Shown one piece after another: positions 6,538 to 7,266 of a stretch of DNA of 7,266 bases; position 1 is the stretch's first letter; the number at the start of each line of letters is the position of its first letter. The stretch comes from Pseudomonadota bacterium (GTDB lineage: Bacteria; Pseudomonadota; Alphaproteobacteria; Rhizobiales; Hyphomicrobiaceae). The stretch is taken from NCBI GenBank assembly GCA_023412745.1, contig JAEZBZ010000054.1:1-7266 (forward strand), given 5' to 3'. Made by a program: the position numbers and the translations under genes. The notes beneath the pieces are model-generated. The model was given only the letters and a program-made list of their open reading frames with translations, did no database searches and was not told the origin of the DNA.

Positions 6538-7095
6538 ATGGATCTCACAGCTCACTTCAGACGCATGGCCCGCAATAACGCCTGGTCGAACTGGCGTCTT
6601 TTCGACGTTTGCGGGCGCCTGAGCCGCGAGGACTATGCCGCCCCGCGCACCGGTTACTTCCCCTCGATCCAGCACACGATGGACCATATCCTGATGGTCG
6701 ACTTGTATTATCTCGACGCGCTGGAAGGTTCGCGACGCGGTTTCGATCTCATCGCGCGCTGGCAGCCGATCACGGAATTCGCGGCGGTGCGGATGGATCA
6801 GATCGCCTCGGACCAGCGCCTGATCGGCTTTTGCGATCGCCTGACGCCCGATGAGATCTGCAAGGAAATCGTCATCGACCGCGGCCCCAGCGGCTTAACG
6901 CGGGAAACCGTCAGCGATACGCTGGCGCATCTGTTCGTGCATCAGGTTCATCACCGTGGGCAGGTGCATGCAATGCTGGCCGGATCGCAGGCGGGCGCGC
7001 CGCAACTGGATGAGTATTTCCTGAGGTTCGACGCTGGCCGCCGCGCTGAGGATCTCGCGGCCCTCGGAATAGAAGGGCCCGAATCCATCTGCTGA
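6538..7095 (+). CDS. DinB/YfiT-family four-helix putative metalloprotein (185 aa)
   Basis: DinB-fold proteins are four-helix bundles that bind a divalent metal through three histidines. Some are thiol-dependent transferases or detoxifying enzymes, but most have no known reaction. The first helix begins LTAHFRRMARNNAWSNWRL. The first ligand is probably His50 in HTMDHILMVD. The signature HLFVHQVHHRGQVH (131-144) supplies His135 and His139. The ATG at 6538 is chosen because AGGTGA lies about six bases upstream. An in-frame GTG at 6505 would add 11 non-conserved residues without a clear ribosome site. The stop is TGA at 7093-7095. No signal peptide or membrane segment is seen, so it is cytosolic. 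It is divergent from the TRAP receptor gene, which may mean shared control but does not prove it. It is unrelated to DNA polymerase IV despite the name. Confidence 0.85.
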   Translation: MDLTAHFRRMARNNAWSNWRLFDVCGRLSREDYAAPRTGYFPSIQHTMDHILMVDLYYLDALEGSRRGFDLIARWQPITEFAAVRMDQIASDQRLIGFCDRLTPDEICKEIVIDRGPSGLTRETVSDTLAHLFVHQVHHRGQVHAMLAGSQAGAPQLDEYFLRFDAGRRAEDLAALGIEGPESIC

Positions 7096-7108
7096 GAGCG
7101 GCGTTACT

Positions 7109-7122
7109 GCGGAACGATCCGC
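7109..7122 (+). terminator. Small hairpin after the DinB-like gene
   Basis: GCGGA (7109-7113) and TCCGC (7118-7122) pair around a 4-base loop, extendable by one wobble, 14 bases after the stop codon. There is no T run, so it is only a weak candidate for ending the + strand transcript. Nothing else gene-like is seen on the + strand from 7096 to 7266. Confidence 0.2.
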
Positions 7123-7152
7123 GCGCCATCTCGCCCCTGCGAATTCGACCAT

Positions 7153-7217
7153 GAAAATTAAAAGGCGCGGAGAGCAGTATTCGGGTCGGAAATTCCATCC
7201 CGCTGCCTCGCCGCGCC
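7153..7217 (-). terminator. Intrinsic terminator on the - strand for a gene beyond the right edge
   Basis: Nested complementary arms run inward: GGCGCGG (7164-7170) with CCGCGCC (7211-7217), GCAG (7174-7177) with CTGC (7203-7206), CGGG (7182-7185) with CCCG (7199-7202), and GGAA with TTCC at the tip. On the - strand this long hairpin is followed directly by TTTTAATTTT (7163-7154), as in a rho-independent terminator. No - strand gene lies between it and 7266, so it should terminate a gene or small RNA starting outside the window. The AT-rich end (about 7252-7266) contains CATAAT but no convincing promoter. Confidence 0.55.
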
Positions 7218-7266
7218 CACGCCGGGATACGCAATACCAAGTTCTCAGCGTGGCATAATTTAAGCC

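Noticed and set aside
6911..7240. 109-codon open frame on the - strand at the right end
   Set aside because: It runs through the intrinsic terminator and the DinB coding sequence, with no recognisable domain and arginine-rich shadow composition.

Overview
The window is GC-rich, with high-GC codon use in every gene. It carries a Tat-exported PhoX phosphatase, a TakP-like TRAP binding protein and a run of small aldolase and dehydrogenase genes. This fits an alphaproteobacterium, most likely a metabolically versatile Hyphomicrobiales/Bradyrhizobiaceae-type soil organism. That assignment is inference from gene content and composition only. No tRNA, rRNA, CRISPR array, insertion sequence or phage gene was seen.

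Layout. (1) Positions 1-2130, + strand: a PhoX-family alkaline phosphatase gene preceded by a good PhoB-box candidate and followed by a hairpin. The gene is split by an apparent one-base deletion near 1186, so it is either a pseudogene or an assembly error. (2) 2216-2470, - strand: a small protein with a helical middle and a C-terminal membrane segment, convergent with phoX. (3) 2691-6424, - strand: four genes read right to left. They are a TakP-like TRAP substrate-binding protein, an HpaI-type class II aldolase, a D-2-hydroxyacid dehydrogenase (ATGA overlap with the aldolase) and an RraA-like/HMG-aldolase-fold protein. A 166-base leader between the first and second genes holds a strong inverted repeat that also fits sigma-54 spacing. 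(4) 6538-7095, + strand: a DinB/YfiT-fold putative metalloprotein, divergent from the binding protein across a 113-base intergenic region. (5) 7096-7266: no gene; a large hairpin with T tracts on the - strand looks like the terminator of a - strand gene beyond the right edge.

How the genes may work together. The binding protein should capture a small organic acid (oxo- or hydroxy-acid) in the periplasm, although no TRAP membrane subunits (DctQ/DctM) lie in the window. The HpaI aldolase would cleave a 2-oxo-4-hydroxy acid to pyruvate plus an aldehyde. The D-2-hydroxyacid dehydrogenase would interconvert a 2-oxo and a 2-hydroxy acid with NAD(H). The RraA-like protein could be a second retro-aldolase or 2-oxoacid decarboxylase. 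Together they form a plausible catabolic module for an unidentified oxo/hydroxy acid, and this is the best candidate for something undescribed here. The phoX region is a separate phosphate-starvation unit.
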